This document shows, in pieces, positions 37,201 through 51,000 of a stretch of 64,000 nucleotides of DNA. The notes under the pieces were generated by a model. It saw only the letters and a program-made list of their open reading frames with translations, was not told where the DNA came from and ran no database searches. How positions within the stretch are numbered: the stretch's first letter is position 1; each line of letters begins with the position of its first letter. Origin of the DNA: Luscinia megarhynchos (taxonomy: Eukaryota > Chordata > Aves > Passeriformes > Turdidae); contig JAPFBE010000002.1 of assembly GCA_034336665.1 (NCBI GenBank), forward strand, positions 82,776,905 to 82,840,904, in the 5' to 3' direction. Made by a program: the position numbers and the translations under genes.

Positions 37201-39666
37201 AGTACACTCCTTTTAGCTGTGATGTCCCTAGCACAGTGCTCTCTTTAGTTACTAGATTCCCACTACATGGGACCACACATCAGAGCAAGCAGGGAGCAAG
37301 AGATGAGGAATGTGACTATGTGAGGGGAGTCCCATGGCCTAGTGATGCCCCTATATTGCTGGCCCATAGCTTTGCATTGTCCCTTTCACTCACCCTGAGT
37401 CCCCAGCTACAGACACCAGCAGTTGGCATAAACCATTTTTTTTGGCATGGAGCATCCTTGAGCGGTGGGAAGGCAGCAGCTCCACTGAATATGAGTAAAT
37501 GCAGATGCTCAAGTGCAGGATAAAGGCCAAGAATGAGTCTGGTGTGCAGGATGAAAGAATAAAAGCTGAATCCTATTTTTAGACCAGAATTCATCCAGCA
37601 CCCTGAATGTAAAGTATATTCACAGACAGAGTCCTCATAATCCATGGAGCACTTGAGAAGTCTTAGCACAATGCTGCTTCCCCTGCATGCAACAGCAGAG
37701 TTATCCCACCTCCCTCAACAGGATTATCCCATCCCTGCTTTGCAGAAGACTGTGATGGTCTCAGCAGCTGCAGAGAGTCTTTGGGTAGCACAGCAGGTAT
37801 TTCCCTTTATAAAAAGGAGAAACTAGAAGGGTTGTTGCAGAGTAATAATTGGTGACTCTAGTTGGGAGGCTTTGACACTTTGGTGCTTGCCCAGGTTTGG
37901 TTTTTGACTTGTTTACAGGAGATATTTTCCAGACATCTTTTCCAAATTTCCTAATCATGGTTGCTTAAAATATTGCAGCTCACGGTACCTCTCATATTTA
38001 TAAATTGTTATTCAATGATGAAATATTATTTTTATATTTAGAGTGTTAAATTTCTGTCACTAATAAATTATGTCACTAATATCTAACCATGCAAAGTAAA
38101 ATAGATCAGCATAGTACTGTGAAACACTGTGGTATATTAATATGTAGTAGAATAGTTTCATTGCCATTATGTTTAATGAATAATATTCCCTATTAACACA
38201 CATTTCTGCATTTAAGTAATTCCACAGCTTTGACACAGACCAGTCAAATGAATATATGGTAAACAAGTCATCATTTTGCTCAGGCTATGCAATGTAAAAT
38301 ATGTAGTGAAATTAGTAAGTGCTGTCTGCAGAGGCATTGTAGGATTTTAGCAGATATTCAGGTGTATCTTCACCTTTCCTTTATTAGAAAACATGCCCAT
38401 CAAGATGCAGGACTAGTGTGGAGGGAAGAAAGTAATATTTGATCATTAATACACAGACAAAAAATACATTGCTCTTAGACATGAAGAAGTCAGTACAACC
38501 ACATGCTGCTTGGAGAGGATTGAATTATCTTCAAGCACTACCACCTAATTAAATATGTATATATTTCTAGGGCCTGAGCTCTGCAAAGCATTCCTATTGA
38601 AGAGGGAGTTTAAGCATATGCTTAACTGCAGAATGGGGGCTTGGAGGAGGTATTAGTATGTGCAGTCAAAAAGTACATTCAGCAGATGAAAAAAAACTTG
38701 TTTCACAATCAAGACTGATGACAGTTTGCTATAGGTTAATCAATTGCCTCAATTCATTACTTCATTTCAAGTTGGGTTTTTTTTCTGTTAGATGGTGCAA
38801 AACATTGTTATAAACAAATAAATTGTTCTTTTTGATTAACAGATGGCTTGAGACTAGCCAAAAAATATTATTTTTTTAATTAAAGAAAAAACATTCCTTG
38901 TTGAAACCTTCTATGTTGCAGTTCATCCAAGGGAAAATTTATTAAAATGAAATTATAAACTTGTGGAAAACAGGATTTATAATGGAAACACGGATGCAGC
39001 CATAACTATAACCATATGAACTATGCTGCTATTATTTACTATGGTAACATTATAAAAAAGCTACACTGTTTGGGCCATTATCCTTACAGTTTTCTTTTCA
39101 ATACAAATCATTATATTTATTATCTGTCTTCTTGTATAGAGGCCAATCAAAAGCAGAAGAAGCATGCTTTTCAAAAGAAATTGGACCTATTTCTAATTCT
39201 TCTTCTTTATCAAATACAAGGAGTGCAGACTTTTTTGTGAAAAATTGTTTCATGTAAGATAAAAGTGCAAATTGAGAAAATGACACACTTTTCCCTACAT
39301 CTTCAAGATTCTTGGGTGATAATGCCAGTTTTCCTAAGAGATTTTTACCTTACTCACAAATGCATTTCCTTACAGACTTCAAGCAGCAGGTGCTGGAGCT
39401 CTGAGTATTTATTTGGGAATACACTGCTTAATTCAGCTATTGTGACTCAGAGAGATGTCTTAGCAATGTAGTATCTTAAAATGAATATTGTACACAGTAT
39501 TGGAAAAAAAATTGATGTTTTTAGAAATAATCCTTTCTAATTTACCTGGTAAAGAAAAACAAAACTGAATTTATGTTTATTTCTCTCATCACTTCTTTCC
39601 TTCTCTGACCCTGCAAAAAATATGAATCTCAACTCTATTATTCCTACCTCTTTGGAAATTGTTCAA

Positions 39667-39728
39667 AACATATCTGCATTTCTGTGTATTATAATTGCCA
39701 CAAACATGCCTGTATTTCTGTGTATTAT
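39667..39728. repeat. Two-copy local duplication, period 36 bp
   Basis: AACATATCTGCATTTCTGTG at 39667 and AACATGCCTGTATTTCTGTG at 39703, each followed by TATTAT. A diverged local duplication. Confidence 0.8.
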
Positions 39729-41182
39729 CAGAGTTACTGACAGTACTCTAGTATGAACACAGAGCCCCAGTGCCTGGCTTACACAATTGATTTTATAATT
39801 ATGACTAATATATATGTGCCAGATTTTTTAACTCTTTCAAGCTATAAAAGGGATGTGGTAAAATTTAAGTCTCTCTCATGAACTGGACAAGATGTGATAC
39901 ATGTTCAGAAAACCTTCGACATAAAACATTAAAAGAGCCTTCAAATTTTATTTAGGAAGTGTTCCATGAGTGTTGACGCATCACTAATCTGAGATGAAAC
40001 ATCAATGCATGTGAAACCTCTTTCTTTTTTCTCCTGAAACACCCATTTTACTTAGACATCAGTTAAGTACAGCACAGTATGATTAATCCACAGTTATAGT
40101 AACTATTTTATGTGTTGCATTTATCAGTGGTAAAATACCATGCATTAAAAGCATAGTTGAGAGCTGTTGTGAGTCAATATTAATACCAATGATTTAATAC
40201 TATTATCTGCATGACAACTATACTTAATTCAGTAAACATTCCTGACATTGTGAACACGGCCAGTATAGGTGTTAATACAAAGCAGGCAAATTGATTGACA
40301 AATAATATGTTTAGAGATAAAAGGCTCTTAGAGACTATGGATCAGTTGTTTTCTGATAACTGGCAGGATACTCTGACTCAAATTCTAGCATTTCAGCTAA
40401 AGAACAAAAAGCCACTTTATGACTGCTGCATGATGAAACAGTATTCTTGTTCTTGGGGAATTTTTTTCAGCCTATGCTGCCAATTTAGGTGTATCACCTC
40501 TGCACAAGGAAGCTGTGTCACCACTGGAAAATTATATTGCTATTAAGACACAGTAGTGATTCTAAAGTTGAAACACCCAAAACACTTCACAGCATCTGAT
40601 GACAATTAAAAATTTATTAGGAAAGTAGACCTTGAGCATAAGAGTTAACCCAAAAGGGTTTTATTTTAGACTACCTACTGTTATCTCAGTGTATGTCAAT
40701 ATTACGTGCTTCAAAAGAATGGATAGGAAATGTTTATCAGTAGACAATGAAGGTAAATAGATTGTTTATGACAGTATAGGGAATACATTTCTTGGCAAGA
40801 TTTTGAAGTGCAGTCTGGAGAGTCATTCTTGTGGCTGCTTTTGTTGACATCCATCATAACTGAATATCTAGATTGTTAAATATGTAGTGTTTTTGCACCA
40901 AGTGATTCTCTAGGTACAGCATTCTATGTTTGTATTGGACTTTGATGTCACAGTCACAAAATATAGGATGTTCAAATACTACATATGCCACTGCTGCCTC
41001 TATTTTCAGTGTCTCTTGAATTGCTCATTGCAATTTACAAATCATAAGCTTTAATTTGTTTAATTTCCTCTTAATTTTTCTGAGTATTCTTGGATATGTA
41101 TTTGTCAACAATCATGATTTCCCCTTATTTCTTGACATTAAAGCGTAGAATCATATTCTGAAAACAAATAACTGGAACAAAT

Positions 41183-41343
41183 TTATCTATATCTATATCT
41201 ATATCTATATCTATATCTATATCTATATCTATATCTATATCTAATCTATAACTATCTATATCTATATCTAATCTATATCTATATCTATCTATATATCTAT
41301 CTATATCTATATCTATATCTATATCTATATCTATCTATATCTA
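41183..41343 (+). repeat. (TATCTA)n hexanucleotide microsatellite
   Basis: About 160 bp of ATATCT/TATCTA units. Several 2- to 4-bp slips produce TATCTATCTA and TCTAATCTA steps, for example near 41243, 41268 and 41288. Confidence 0.97.
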
Positions 41344-44138
41344 GTAAAATAACAATAACACACAACATAAAAGAGGATCAATATTTCAGTTTTAGTTGAT
41401 TTACACATTCTTGGACAGTTTTTGCTAAATTATTGTCTTAATGCATTAATTTTACCACATCACAAATCCAATGTCAGGCAAGGTAAAATCACAGAGTGGA
41501 TATGATCAAGGAATATTGCTGTTGTGAGGATTACAGGAATATAGCTTGTTTCATAAAAATATTGCATTTTGTATCACCCCATTTTGCATACTAATGTCTC
41601 ATTAGTAGGATAGGGAATTCCAGTTTTTACAAGGTCTATAAAACTTGCTGAACAATAGGCAGTGAAAGGAAGCCTGGAGAAGGAGAAGGCTCATCACAAC
41701 CCAGAACCTCTATTTCAGCTATTTCAGCTGTTATTTCAGCAGTGCACCAGAACCTTTACAACTAGTCAGCAAAAATAATAGTCTCAATGTGTGTAACCAC
41801 TGCAGATAGTACAGCACATTTTATTTGTTACTGAAGTTAATAATGGTATTGTATTTATAAGACTTACAAATGACATTTCCCTTTATTTACTACAACTTAC
41901 ATGGCTGTTTCACCCTACCCTGAGCTTGCCCTAAGGAACCTGTTCATGATATTTCTCTTTTTCATTTTAAGTAACCACTGCTTCTTCTCTTTCAGAACAG
42001 GCTGCTCAGTTGCTGAGCCCTGCACTGAGCAGTGCAGCACAGCCTCCCACCATGCTTCATCTTTCTACAAAAAAAAAAAATACACAGGCGTGTAACCATA
42101 TGCAAGATTTGGACTAGTTAGAGCACGCATATTTTTATTCCTTGCATAGGTTCATCACTGGTTGAAAGTGGATGTAAAATAAAGGCTCTTCTGATTTGGC
42201 ATAATCTCATACCTACTTCACACTCATCAGTGTGAGTTCACAGCTGGTTCAGAGCAAAACAAATTCAGGCATTATCAGCACAGATACATTTTTACAGAAC
42301 AAAGTATTGTCAGCATGCCACACTCTCCATGTTTGATTAATGTGCACATTCAATACAAATCAGGATGGTCCTTCAAAGAGCTCAGTTCATGTAATTGAGG
42401 CCAAATTTTAGGAACTGCTGATTGGTGAGGTGATTTTGAAAATGTGGCACTTTACACAGAGATCGCTGCCTTGCTGCTTTAATGTCATACAAGACGTCAG
42501 AGATCTTTGTGTGCAGATCTACTGCTTGAAGATGCAGTTTTCAGATGCACACAAATGAGGGGGCATCATCATTCCTCACATATATGCTTTAATAATAAAA
42601 ATGAGTTACTGAAATATCACAACACTTCTGTGAAGCAGATAGAAACACACTAGACTGAAAGACTGGAAAACTTGAAGAGCCCAATTGTGAATGAAGAGTT
42701 AATATCTTTGACTTCTGATTTGCAGTCCGGAATGCAGAGAAGAAATGCAAGATGATCCATGCAAACATTTAAGTGACATTAGTGAAGTCCAAGAAAGTGC
42801 AACTCACAGGATAAGAAGGCAGAAGAAGGAAGCTGGAGGGCCATGATAGGACATGGAAACAATGCTAATGGAACAGATATGTGAGGGGTGCAAGTTACAA
42901 AACCAGAGGCTTATTTCATACTCACTTCTCGTTTTGGCCTTGTGGTCTAGCCACATGGCCACAATCCTTCTCCCCATTTATTAGAAATATTCACATTTTA
43001 ATCAAATTTACATAAAGGAAAAAAGGTCAGAAATATAAAAATATAAATAGAGGAGAAAAAATTTAGGTGAAAATTTTGGGAGCTGGATTCCAGTCAAAAT
43101 ATTTATGTATAGAAAACTAGCTAAGAATTGGTGAGATAGTTAATGTAATGAGTTGAAAAATAGATTTTGAACAGTAGAAAAAGTCCATTTGGATTTCATA
43201 ATTATAATATTATTGATACAACTAAGAGGAAGAAATATAGCCTTACATGAGTCTAAATGTAAATAAATCCTCACTTCCATTTGGCTAAATCAGAGAAGAA
43301 AGCATCTTTGTTCTACTACATTTCAAAGGGCACTCAAGAAGCTTGGAGCTGCATGTATATGAAAACCCCACCCTCTTCATTGCTCTCAACATTGACATCC
43401 ATTATATTCACTCAAAAGAACTTGGCACTAAAATATCTGAAGATTAAAAGTATTTGGAGATGTTTAAATCATCAACCTTTACTGATATGTACTTCAAGAG
43501 AAATCACCTAACATTTAGATCAGATACCTACAATCCAATCTGAAAGAAAGCTATTAGAATTGTTCCTGCTCTCCTTTGTAAGCTTGCCAGTCTCACATGG
43601 TATGGTGCATCATACTGGCATACAGCATGATGCTGCATAAACAACAAGACTGTATTGTACATCATCAGAAATATGTGAAAATTCATTTGGATCTGCCACC
43701 AGCTATCAATTTCGACAAGGAATGTATCTGCTCCAGCTTAATTAGAGAGGATGAAAGCAGGGCATACAGGTCAGCCTCCCCAGTGCTCTGTCACAGACTT
43801 CTCTAGAAAACATTCCACTTCCCACTTCAGTGTCATCAGCCATATCTGACACAACAGTAGTCACGGGTTGCAGATGAAGAGTGACTTTAAAAAAATATAT
43901 TCAGATTTTGTTTTCCAGGTCATCTGGAGGAATATACTCATCTTTCCCCTTACCCAGTGTCAGAGATGGGATGTTACTGACTTCAGCATGGTCCCTCCTC
44001 ATTCGGAGCAATGCAAAAGAGACTAAACTCAAAATTCTGGGAAAAATTCTACTTTGACACTGAAACTTGGCATCATTCTATTTTGTATCTAAGATATGGC
44101 CTTTTGTGTTTGATTTTTGTATATCTATGTGGGATAAA
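41344..44138. other. Unique AT-rich non-coding sequence
   Basis: No gene is recognised. At 41710-41740 TATTTCAGC occurs three times nearly in tandem. Open frames are below 80 codons. Confidence 0.65.
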
Positions 44139-44282
44139 TATATATTCATATATGTGTGTGTGTGTGTGTGTGCTTATGTACTGTTACACACACACATATA
44201 TATATATTTAATATATATATATTATATACATATGCACTTATATACTGTTACATAAATACATATATATATATGCTGTTATACA
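44139..44282. repeat. Compound (TG)n/(CA)n/(TA)n repeat with duplicated spacer
   Basis: A TG run (44153-44173) is followed by CTTATGTACTGTTACA, a CA/TA run, then CACTTATATACTGTTACA, another TA run and a partial TGCTGTTATA. The non-repetitive spacer TAT-TACTGTTACA thus recurs two to three times, so the whole block looks like a degenerate higher-order tandem of about 60-70 bp. Confidence 0.9.
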
Positions 44283-46807
44283 GATCGGGATTATAACACT
44301 GAATCTTCCTCTGCCATTAAAAAGAAAAAAGAAAATCTGTTTTCCTGTCCTTTCTTCATGCATTTGATTTTAAGGCTGCTTTTATATTTTACCTATATTT
44401 CCAAAAGGGCATGGAAAATAAATTTTAAAAAATCTTTTAAATTGTTTTATGTCCTTAACTTCATGCTGTTATCAGTGCAGTTTCATTTTGCAAAGAAATT
44501 GGAGTATTACCAGCCCACCCAGATAGTTTGTGACCTGTTCTTTTACTAGTCTAAAGGTGACTTTCATTTTCATGTTGACTTTACTCTGTGCCCATTTGTA
44601 GGTTCATTCAGTGAAATAAAATTGCCTTGTAATTATTTCTACTTAGAGAAATATGACAGCTAGAATTTTTATGTTAATTAATCTTTGTGTTTTTTTCATT
44701 ATTGTGCGTCTGCCTATCATAAATTTCCTTGCAATCCAATTTTAATGCATTCTATAAATTATTGTGGTTTCTTCCAGGCCCATCATGCCTTGCAAATAGT
44801 TGACTTTGCACAGATTTCTGTTGTTAGCTGTAGTAGCACCATAAGTGTAATTCAGCAGGAATGGTTTTCATCTCTGAAAATACACAATTAGAAGGCTACT
44901 CATCAGAAATGAGCCCATGGTCAGAGTGTAATCTTGTTATGAATGTCTTTTAAAAAATTAAAATACATTTTAAAAAGCTAAAAAGTAATATCTAATCCAG
45001 GGTATACTGGTCTGAAGGGAACAAAGAGGCCATTACATTTCTTCTTGTTTTGCTGGCTCAGTGAAATTAGGAAGCCACTGTTTCCTCACCTGCGTGCCCA
45101 GTTAAGGGCCATCTGTTTCCTGTTTAAATGTAGTATCTCTTACATGGTTTTTCCAAAACCTCTCTTGCATTAATCAACACAATCCCAATAAACAGAAACA
45201 CCAAATCTTGCTTATCTGTCTTACACAAGAAAGTATTTTGGTAGTGGCATCTACCACATTTTAGGTTTACTGCACTGCTTTTTTTACACCAACATTCACT
45301 ATTGTTCTCTGCATTTAAAAAAATCTTCATCTAGTTCTAGGCTGATTTTGCAAGCTTTCTGCAACAGCCTGAAGTCCTAAAATAATTATGTGTTGATTTT
45401 GTTCACTAATGGTTTTAATCTGGGTCTGGTGTCATGTGTTGGAGTTAAACATCTTCATGAATGTTATTATAAATTTAACACTGAGTTAAAGATAATAAGG
45501 TCAAATGTATCCTTGATACATTGCCTTTGATGAAAGTAACAAATAATGAACATGGCCTGGTCTCCTTATTACCATGGTTTAGATTTACAGGAAATCATTG
45601 GTGGATGGATACTCCTGGTAGGAAGAATCAATGAGCCAAATTGGTTACTTGGATTGGGGTGAGATTTACACAGAGAAATAATACCTTTTATTATATCAAA
45701 TAATTGCAGTATTATGATGCCACCACAATGAATGCAGACACTATAAATATCAGGTGTCATCTTTAGATAATAGTCTTTAATAAAGTACATTATCATTGAT
45801 ATCAGAATACTTTTTTCATTTAATTTTAAATAAAAATGAAGATTAATGAATATATGCAAAAAGTAAGGAACAAAAGTAGCTTATGAAAATGACCGAGTGA
45901 AGCACTTAATTTCATAAATACATGCACATACACACAAAGAAAGGCTTTGAAGAACTTCATTAAGGTTTTAAGAATCAGCCTCTCAAATGCTAGAAAATAT
46001 GGCTTGGGCATCATTGATCTGGCTCATTTTTTGCATTCATTCTGGTACAGCCCTGAACTGCGTGGCTAAGATCTAACTGTGCACAAAGCCCTTCCTCATC
46101 CATCGTACCTGATGGACAATCCCCACTTCACGAGCTTCTGTTCTGCATTTGTTGCCTCCTCATTGCTCAGTGTGTGCTGTGAGACTGTATCTATGGCACT
46201 CTTTTCATACCTTCCCCAAAGGCAGTCAGTTATTTTTGGGTTCCTCTCAGCTGTTCATTGGTAGCTGTAGGAGCAGCCATGCAACTGCTGCAGGGTCATA
46301 AGATGGAGAAATCAATAATTACAGATACAATACCTGCAAGTGCATGCCAGGCAGTGCCTCCTACAAATCCTGCCCTGCCAGCAGTGCATCTGAGTGCTTG
46401 ACAAATTCATGTTTCTCAAAAAGTCTCATTGTGTGGGTAATTACGGTGCTGTTATTATTTGCAGGCTAATGATTAAACAATTTTTGATGAAAATAGAAAG
46501 CTTGCTCTAATTATCAACCAGATATACCTAGGATCTGATTTTTTTTAATCTTAGGAGAACCCCTTGGCATCCCTGCACACATAAGCAGCTCTCTTTCATT
46601 TTGGTTAGACATGGTGGTTTACCATTTGACAAACATTCCACAAGACAAACATGCCACTCTGAAATTAAGACCCAGGAAATTAATATACTTACTGAAACAT
46701 TGTGAAAAATCTGGTTTAAATAACGGTCCAGCATCACTCAATCCTGACACTTTATGCAATACATTTTGCTTCGGTCCAACCCTTTTCTCTGTCATCTGAA
46801 TCCCAAA
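44283..46807. other. Unique AT-rich non-coding sequence
   Basis: No gene is recognised. The frame at 45569-45859 (-, 96 codons) has no known similarity. 46410-46520 contains GGGTAATTACGGTGC and GGCTAATGATTAAAC, dense homeodomain-type cores that could belong to a conserved non-coding element. Confidence 0.6.
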
Positions 46808-47072
46808 GCCATAGAATGGTTTGGGTGGGAAGGGACTTTAAGATCACTTAGCTCCAACCTGCCCTCCTTGGGCAGGGACACCTCCCACCTGTCCAGGTTG
46901 CTCTAAGTTCCATCCAGCCTGGCCTCGAACACTTCCAGGGCAGCCACAGCTTTTCTGGACAACCTGTTCCAGTGCCTCACCACCCCCACAGTAAAAAATT
47001 TATTCCTGAGATCTAGTGTCATTTCACATCCATTCTGTACACAGACATCTGACCCTTATCCCTTCTGTGATG
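46808..47072 (-). mobile_element. CR1 LINE, 3'-terminal fragment
   Basis: The reverse complement of the avian CR1 3' end, in order. CATAGAATGGTTTGGGTGGG is followed by AAGGGACTTTAAGATCAC, CTCCAACCTGCCCTCC and GGGCAGGGACACCTCCCA. Then come TCCATCCAGCCTGGCCT, AACACTTCCAGGGCAGCC, CAACCTGTTCCAGTGCCTCA, and CAGTAAAAAATTTATTCCT. It fades after a CCCTTATCCCTTCTGTGATG block that matches the CCCTTGTCC-ATCAC part. About 265 bp, 5' truncated as usual, with no coding part left. It has the same 3' end type and the same strand as 24334-25420. Confidence 0.95.
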
Positions 47073-48013
47073 AGTCTGACTTGGTGCCATTTTTTCATTC
47101 TGGGGCCTGTGCTCAAGTCCCTGACTCTAGTTTCAGCTTGTCACATGAAAACTTTTCTGTACCACTTGTGGCCTACCTGCCACACTCTTTGAAGGATTCA
47201 TCCCCGTGAGCAGCAGTGCATACATGTCATAGCTAAAAACTAAATTTTGTTAGAGAAGAATTATTTTGCACAGTTCTGCTGCAGACATGGGACCAGCTGC
47301 ACATTTGTAGGAAGACAATTTATTCCTTCACCAATCTCGCCCTCCTATCCTGGTGACTATAAGACTCCAGCTGGAGAGAAGGCCATGGAAGAAAATAAGA
47401 TTAGCTTCCCTGCTTCCCCACCTTGACCACCTACACTGGCATATATTAACATGTAAGTGGTCTGACTTTCAACAGCAGACCCAACTGAGATGACAGGCAG
47501 CCTTATGCAGCCTGGCTTTATCTTGCTTGTGGCTGGATACAAAGGTCTCTTAGTCCAAGCCACAGTCCATGCCTTAGGGCAAAGAAAAGGTGACATTATT
47601 CACAGCAATGGTAACAATATTTTTCAAAGTGTGCAATACAGGACTCAATTCCCCTTGCTGAATTTTTTTCAAAGAATCCAGCCTAGGTCAGACAGAAGGC
47701 ATATAACATTATTTTATCCCAAACAGACAAAATTTGGCTAAGCTGTAAGTCTTGAAATCGGCAGAGTGTCTGGTAAATGACAGGACTTGTTTCCAGTCCC
47801 AGCTATAATGTGCTGAAAAAACAATGTGAATGCCAAACTGAAGATATTCAAGCTGGGTCAGAAGTGCATGGCTCAGGACAAGGAAGTTATTTCAGCTTGT
47901 GAGTTAAATAAGCAAGGATAATAAACAGAGACTGGCACAAAGGGTTAAAGCTTGTACAGCTGTTTCATCTTCAGTGTCTTGAACAGATTTAATATTTTTA
48001 GTTGACTTAAGCA

Positions 48014-48075
48014 ATTTACATTTCTATAAAGTAGGGTAATTTTACACCTTTATAGAAACAACAAAGAATGTAAAT
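48014..48075. repeat. Interrupted inverted repeat / hairpin
   Basis: ATTTACAT (48014-48021) pairs with ATGTAAAT (48068-48075), and TTCTATAAAG (48022-48031) pairs with CTTTATAGAA (48048-48057). The two stems are contiguous on the left arm and separated by about 10 nt on the right arm. The loop is 16 nt. All pairs are perfect. It could be a chance palindrome, a fragment of a short inverted-repeat transposon, or a structured RNA if transcribed. Confidence 0.8.
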
Positions 48076-51000
48076 CAGATTATACAAAAGAAAAAAACTC
48101 AGTCAAAATGAACATTTATGAAAGGAAAAAGGATGCTGACAGAACAAGTCTCAATTTATTTAATATCACAATGCTTCCTCTGGCACCTGGGTCCAACACA
48201 TGTATGGTTGGTATCCAAAGACTGTATCACCTTGTCTAATCCTCTAGGTACCTCAGCTTCCCTGGCACCTTGACAAAGCAAGAAACTCCCAAATCCAGAG
48301 AGAGCAAAGCACCTAGGCTCACTGCCTATGCATTAAATAGTCACAGGTTAGTCTTCCCCTATTTATGCCACCAGTAGGACTGGATCTATCAGGCTTGGGT
48401 AACAAAAGGGAGGACAGGAGAGTGACTGCACCCACATTTTTACCTGAGGAGTCTGTGGCTTTTCTATTAATTTGAATTTTGAAATGCTCAGTTTTAGATC
48501 TTTCCTTGCTGTTGGACCCTAAGATCACTAAGATCTTTTGGTTCCCCAAGGAACACCCTCGGCTGTGAGGTGACCAGCAACAGAACCTCCTCTATCACGT
48601 GAATCTATATGGCATAATGCAATATTTATTTGTTCTAGTGAATGGATAAAGGCAAGAAAATGTGATTTTTTTATGCTTGAATGAGATTAATATACATAAA
48701 ACCCTCTCCTTAAAAAGGTCATCATTCCGCTTTCATGAATGTAATTCTCCATTTCCAGCCCTTCCTATTCATTGTGTAGGGAGCCCCTGAGAACTGACCA
48801 AATCAGGACTGGGAACTCCATCAGATGGCAGGATGCTTTAACATGACAAAGTTCAACACAGCAGAAAATAAATCTCTCTGTTCACTTCCCCCTTGAGATG
48901 ATTTCCTTCCTTGTTTCCTGTAGTGGGATGTGCGGTATGTGGGAGAGGGGGCAGGGTGACTACCTGGTGTAAATCCTTCTCTCCACCAGCTGATATCTTT
49001 AATCAAAATTAACCTTTCAATAATATATCTGAATTGACATATTCCTGACTTCACACTACCTTTCTCTCTTCTAGTTTTCTGGAGACAGACTGGCAAAGCT
49101 GCAATGCATCATATTATCTAACACAGTAAATGTGCAACCTTCTTCTTAAACAAGCCTTTCTCTGTGAGCCTCATATTAAGACCAAACCTGAAACCACAGG
49201 TACTGGAAATTAACATTGAAAAGTTTATTTGAGTAACATTCCAACAACCTCTGCTTTTCTAGAAGGAAAAGCTCAAACAATGTCTGTCTCTAAAGTGCTT
49301 CCTGGGCTATGTTTTGGACCTGGAGCAGCCTCCCTTCTCATGCAGGCAAAAGACACTAATTATTGCATTTAAGTTCCATCTGAAGAGTCACGGAAAGGCT
49401 GCTAACATGCACCAGAGCAGGCTCATTCATCTTGCAGCTTCACCTTATAGTTATTTGCTTGAAATCAAGCTAACAAATTCAGAGTAAATCAAAAGCATGT
49501 AGGAAAAGAGCTATGCTCCAGTGCAAGCTCTCGTTGCTTTCATGTACGTGGTGTTTCTCATCCAACTCTAGTTTATACAACAGCCTGCATAACACAGTAA
49601 TTCCTGGCTTTTCACTTTCATAATTTCACGGTGGCCAAAGCACTGAAAAATACATCCATCAGCCAAACATTAGCTGCTTTGTTCTTCCCTCTATCTAGCT
49701 TTTTTCTTTCATCCCTTCTTTCTCTTTTGACCTTCTCTTACTCATTTCCAGTTCTTTGTCCCTCTTTCCAGTATTATAATGCCTTTCCCTTCTTACTAAA
49801 TTTCAGTTCTACTTCCAGTCACTGTGGAACTTATTTAGTTCTTCCTTCTTCTTTTGTCCTTTCTATTTTTCTCTTTATAGCATGATCTCTCTTCCTTTTG
49901 CTGATGCATTAATTTCTCTGGTCAACCAGCTATGTTACTACTTTCTCTCTGTAGAGATTCCATTATCATTCTTTTTTTTTCTGCCTTCCACTCTTTCCTC
50001 ATTTTTTTTCTTCTTTCTCTTCAGAAGCATTTTCTTTGTCTTAACACTCTCCCAGCATATTTCTTTTCTGACATTAATAGAGAAAGTTTTATTCACTGTC
50101 TTGCTTTCCCACAGGCTCAGCTCTCCCTCAGCTGTCTTTTTTTTAAAAACTAAGTACTTAAAAGTACTCCAAGCAGGAACTGGAGTAACTTAGGTTGACA
50201 AAATACTGTTGATCAAGGTGGCCATAGGTGAGATAAATGAAGAGTAGAGCTGGACTGACCAGGAACACACAGCTTGCTCACAGAACTGCCCAAGAATAAA
50301 AGAAGCTCACCAGTTTTGGGCATCTCAGGAGCTCTCCAGTGCTATCAAGGGCTTACAGAGGCAAACTGAGGAATGGTGTAGATACGTATGTGGAAAAGGC
50401 AGAGAACACAAACTAGGAGAATATTCATTTTATATTATGTTTCTTTATGTCTTTTAGTCATTAACATTTAGGGTCTGCCAGTGCAGCTTGCGAGAGTCAT
50501 TTATATTTATCATTTGAAACTTCTCAAAATTGTGTTATGAAGAGCATTTTGGCTCTGTCAGGGTTATTTCTAACATGGGAGAAAAGTTAATTCCTCCCAG
50601 AACCAAGTTATTATCATAATTTTCTAGCATATGTCTATCATAACCATGTTTTTTCTTGGAATCATTCCAGCAGGTAATTTTGGGAGACCATTTAAGACAG
50701 CCCTTTCTCTCTACTACATAATGGGAGCATGGGGATTTTGATTACTATTACCCCCTTTTTAACTTTTCAACTATTATTTTAAAAAGAAGGGCTTGGGTTT
50801 TTCATTCTTCCAATTCAGTTTTCAGAGTGCAAAATGAAGGTCTGGCACTCCAGGGTGTATGTTAGCTACAGGATAATGTTTGTGGCAGAGAAGTATACAA
50901 GGCAAGAAATGGCTTTTGTGGGTGATTAAATACTGAAGTGAAGCTGAGGTGTTTGATAACCACAGAAGCTATTTATTGTGTGTATACTCCAGTGCCATGA

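Larger units (their letters stand above)
32857..41182. other. Unique AT-rich non-coding sequence
   Basis: No gene is recognised over 8.3 kb; open frames are at most 117 codons (37316-37669, -). Only the small duplications listed separately break the pattern. 35230-35420 has mixed composition, with motifs such as CAGCTG, TTTCATGGCTCATTGCA and GATTAATTTAG, and looks more like a conserved non-coding element than neutral DNA; this is an impression only. Confidence 0.6.
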
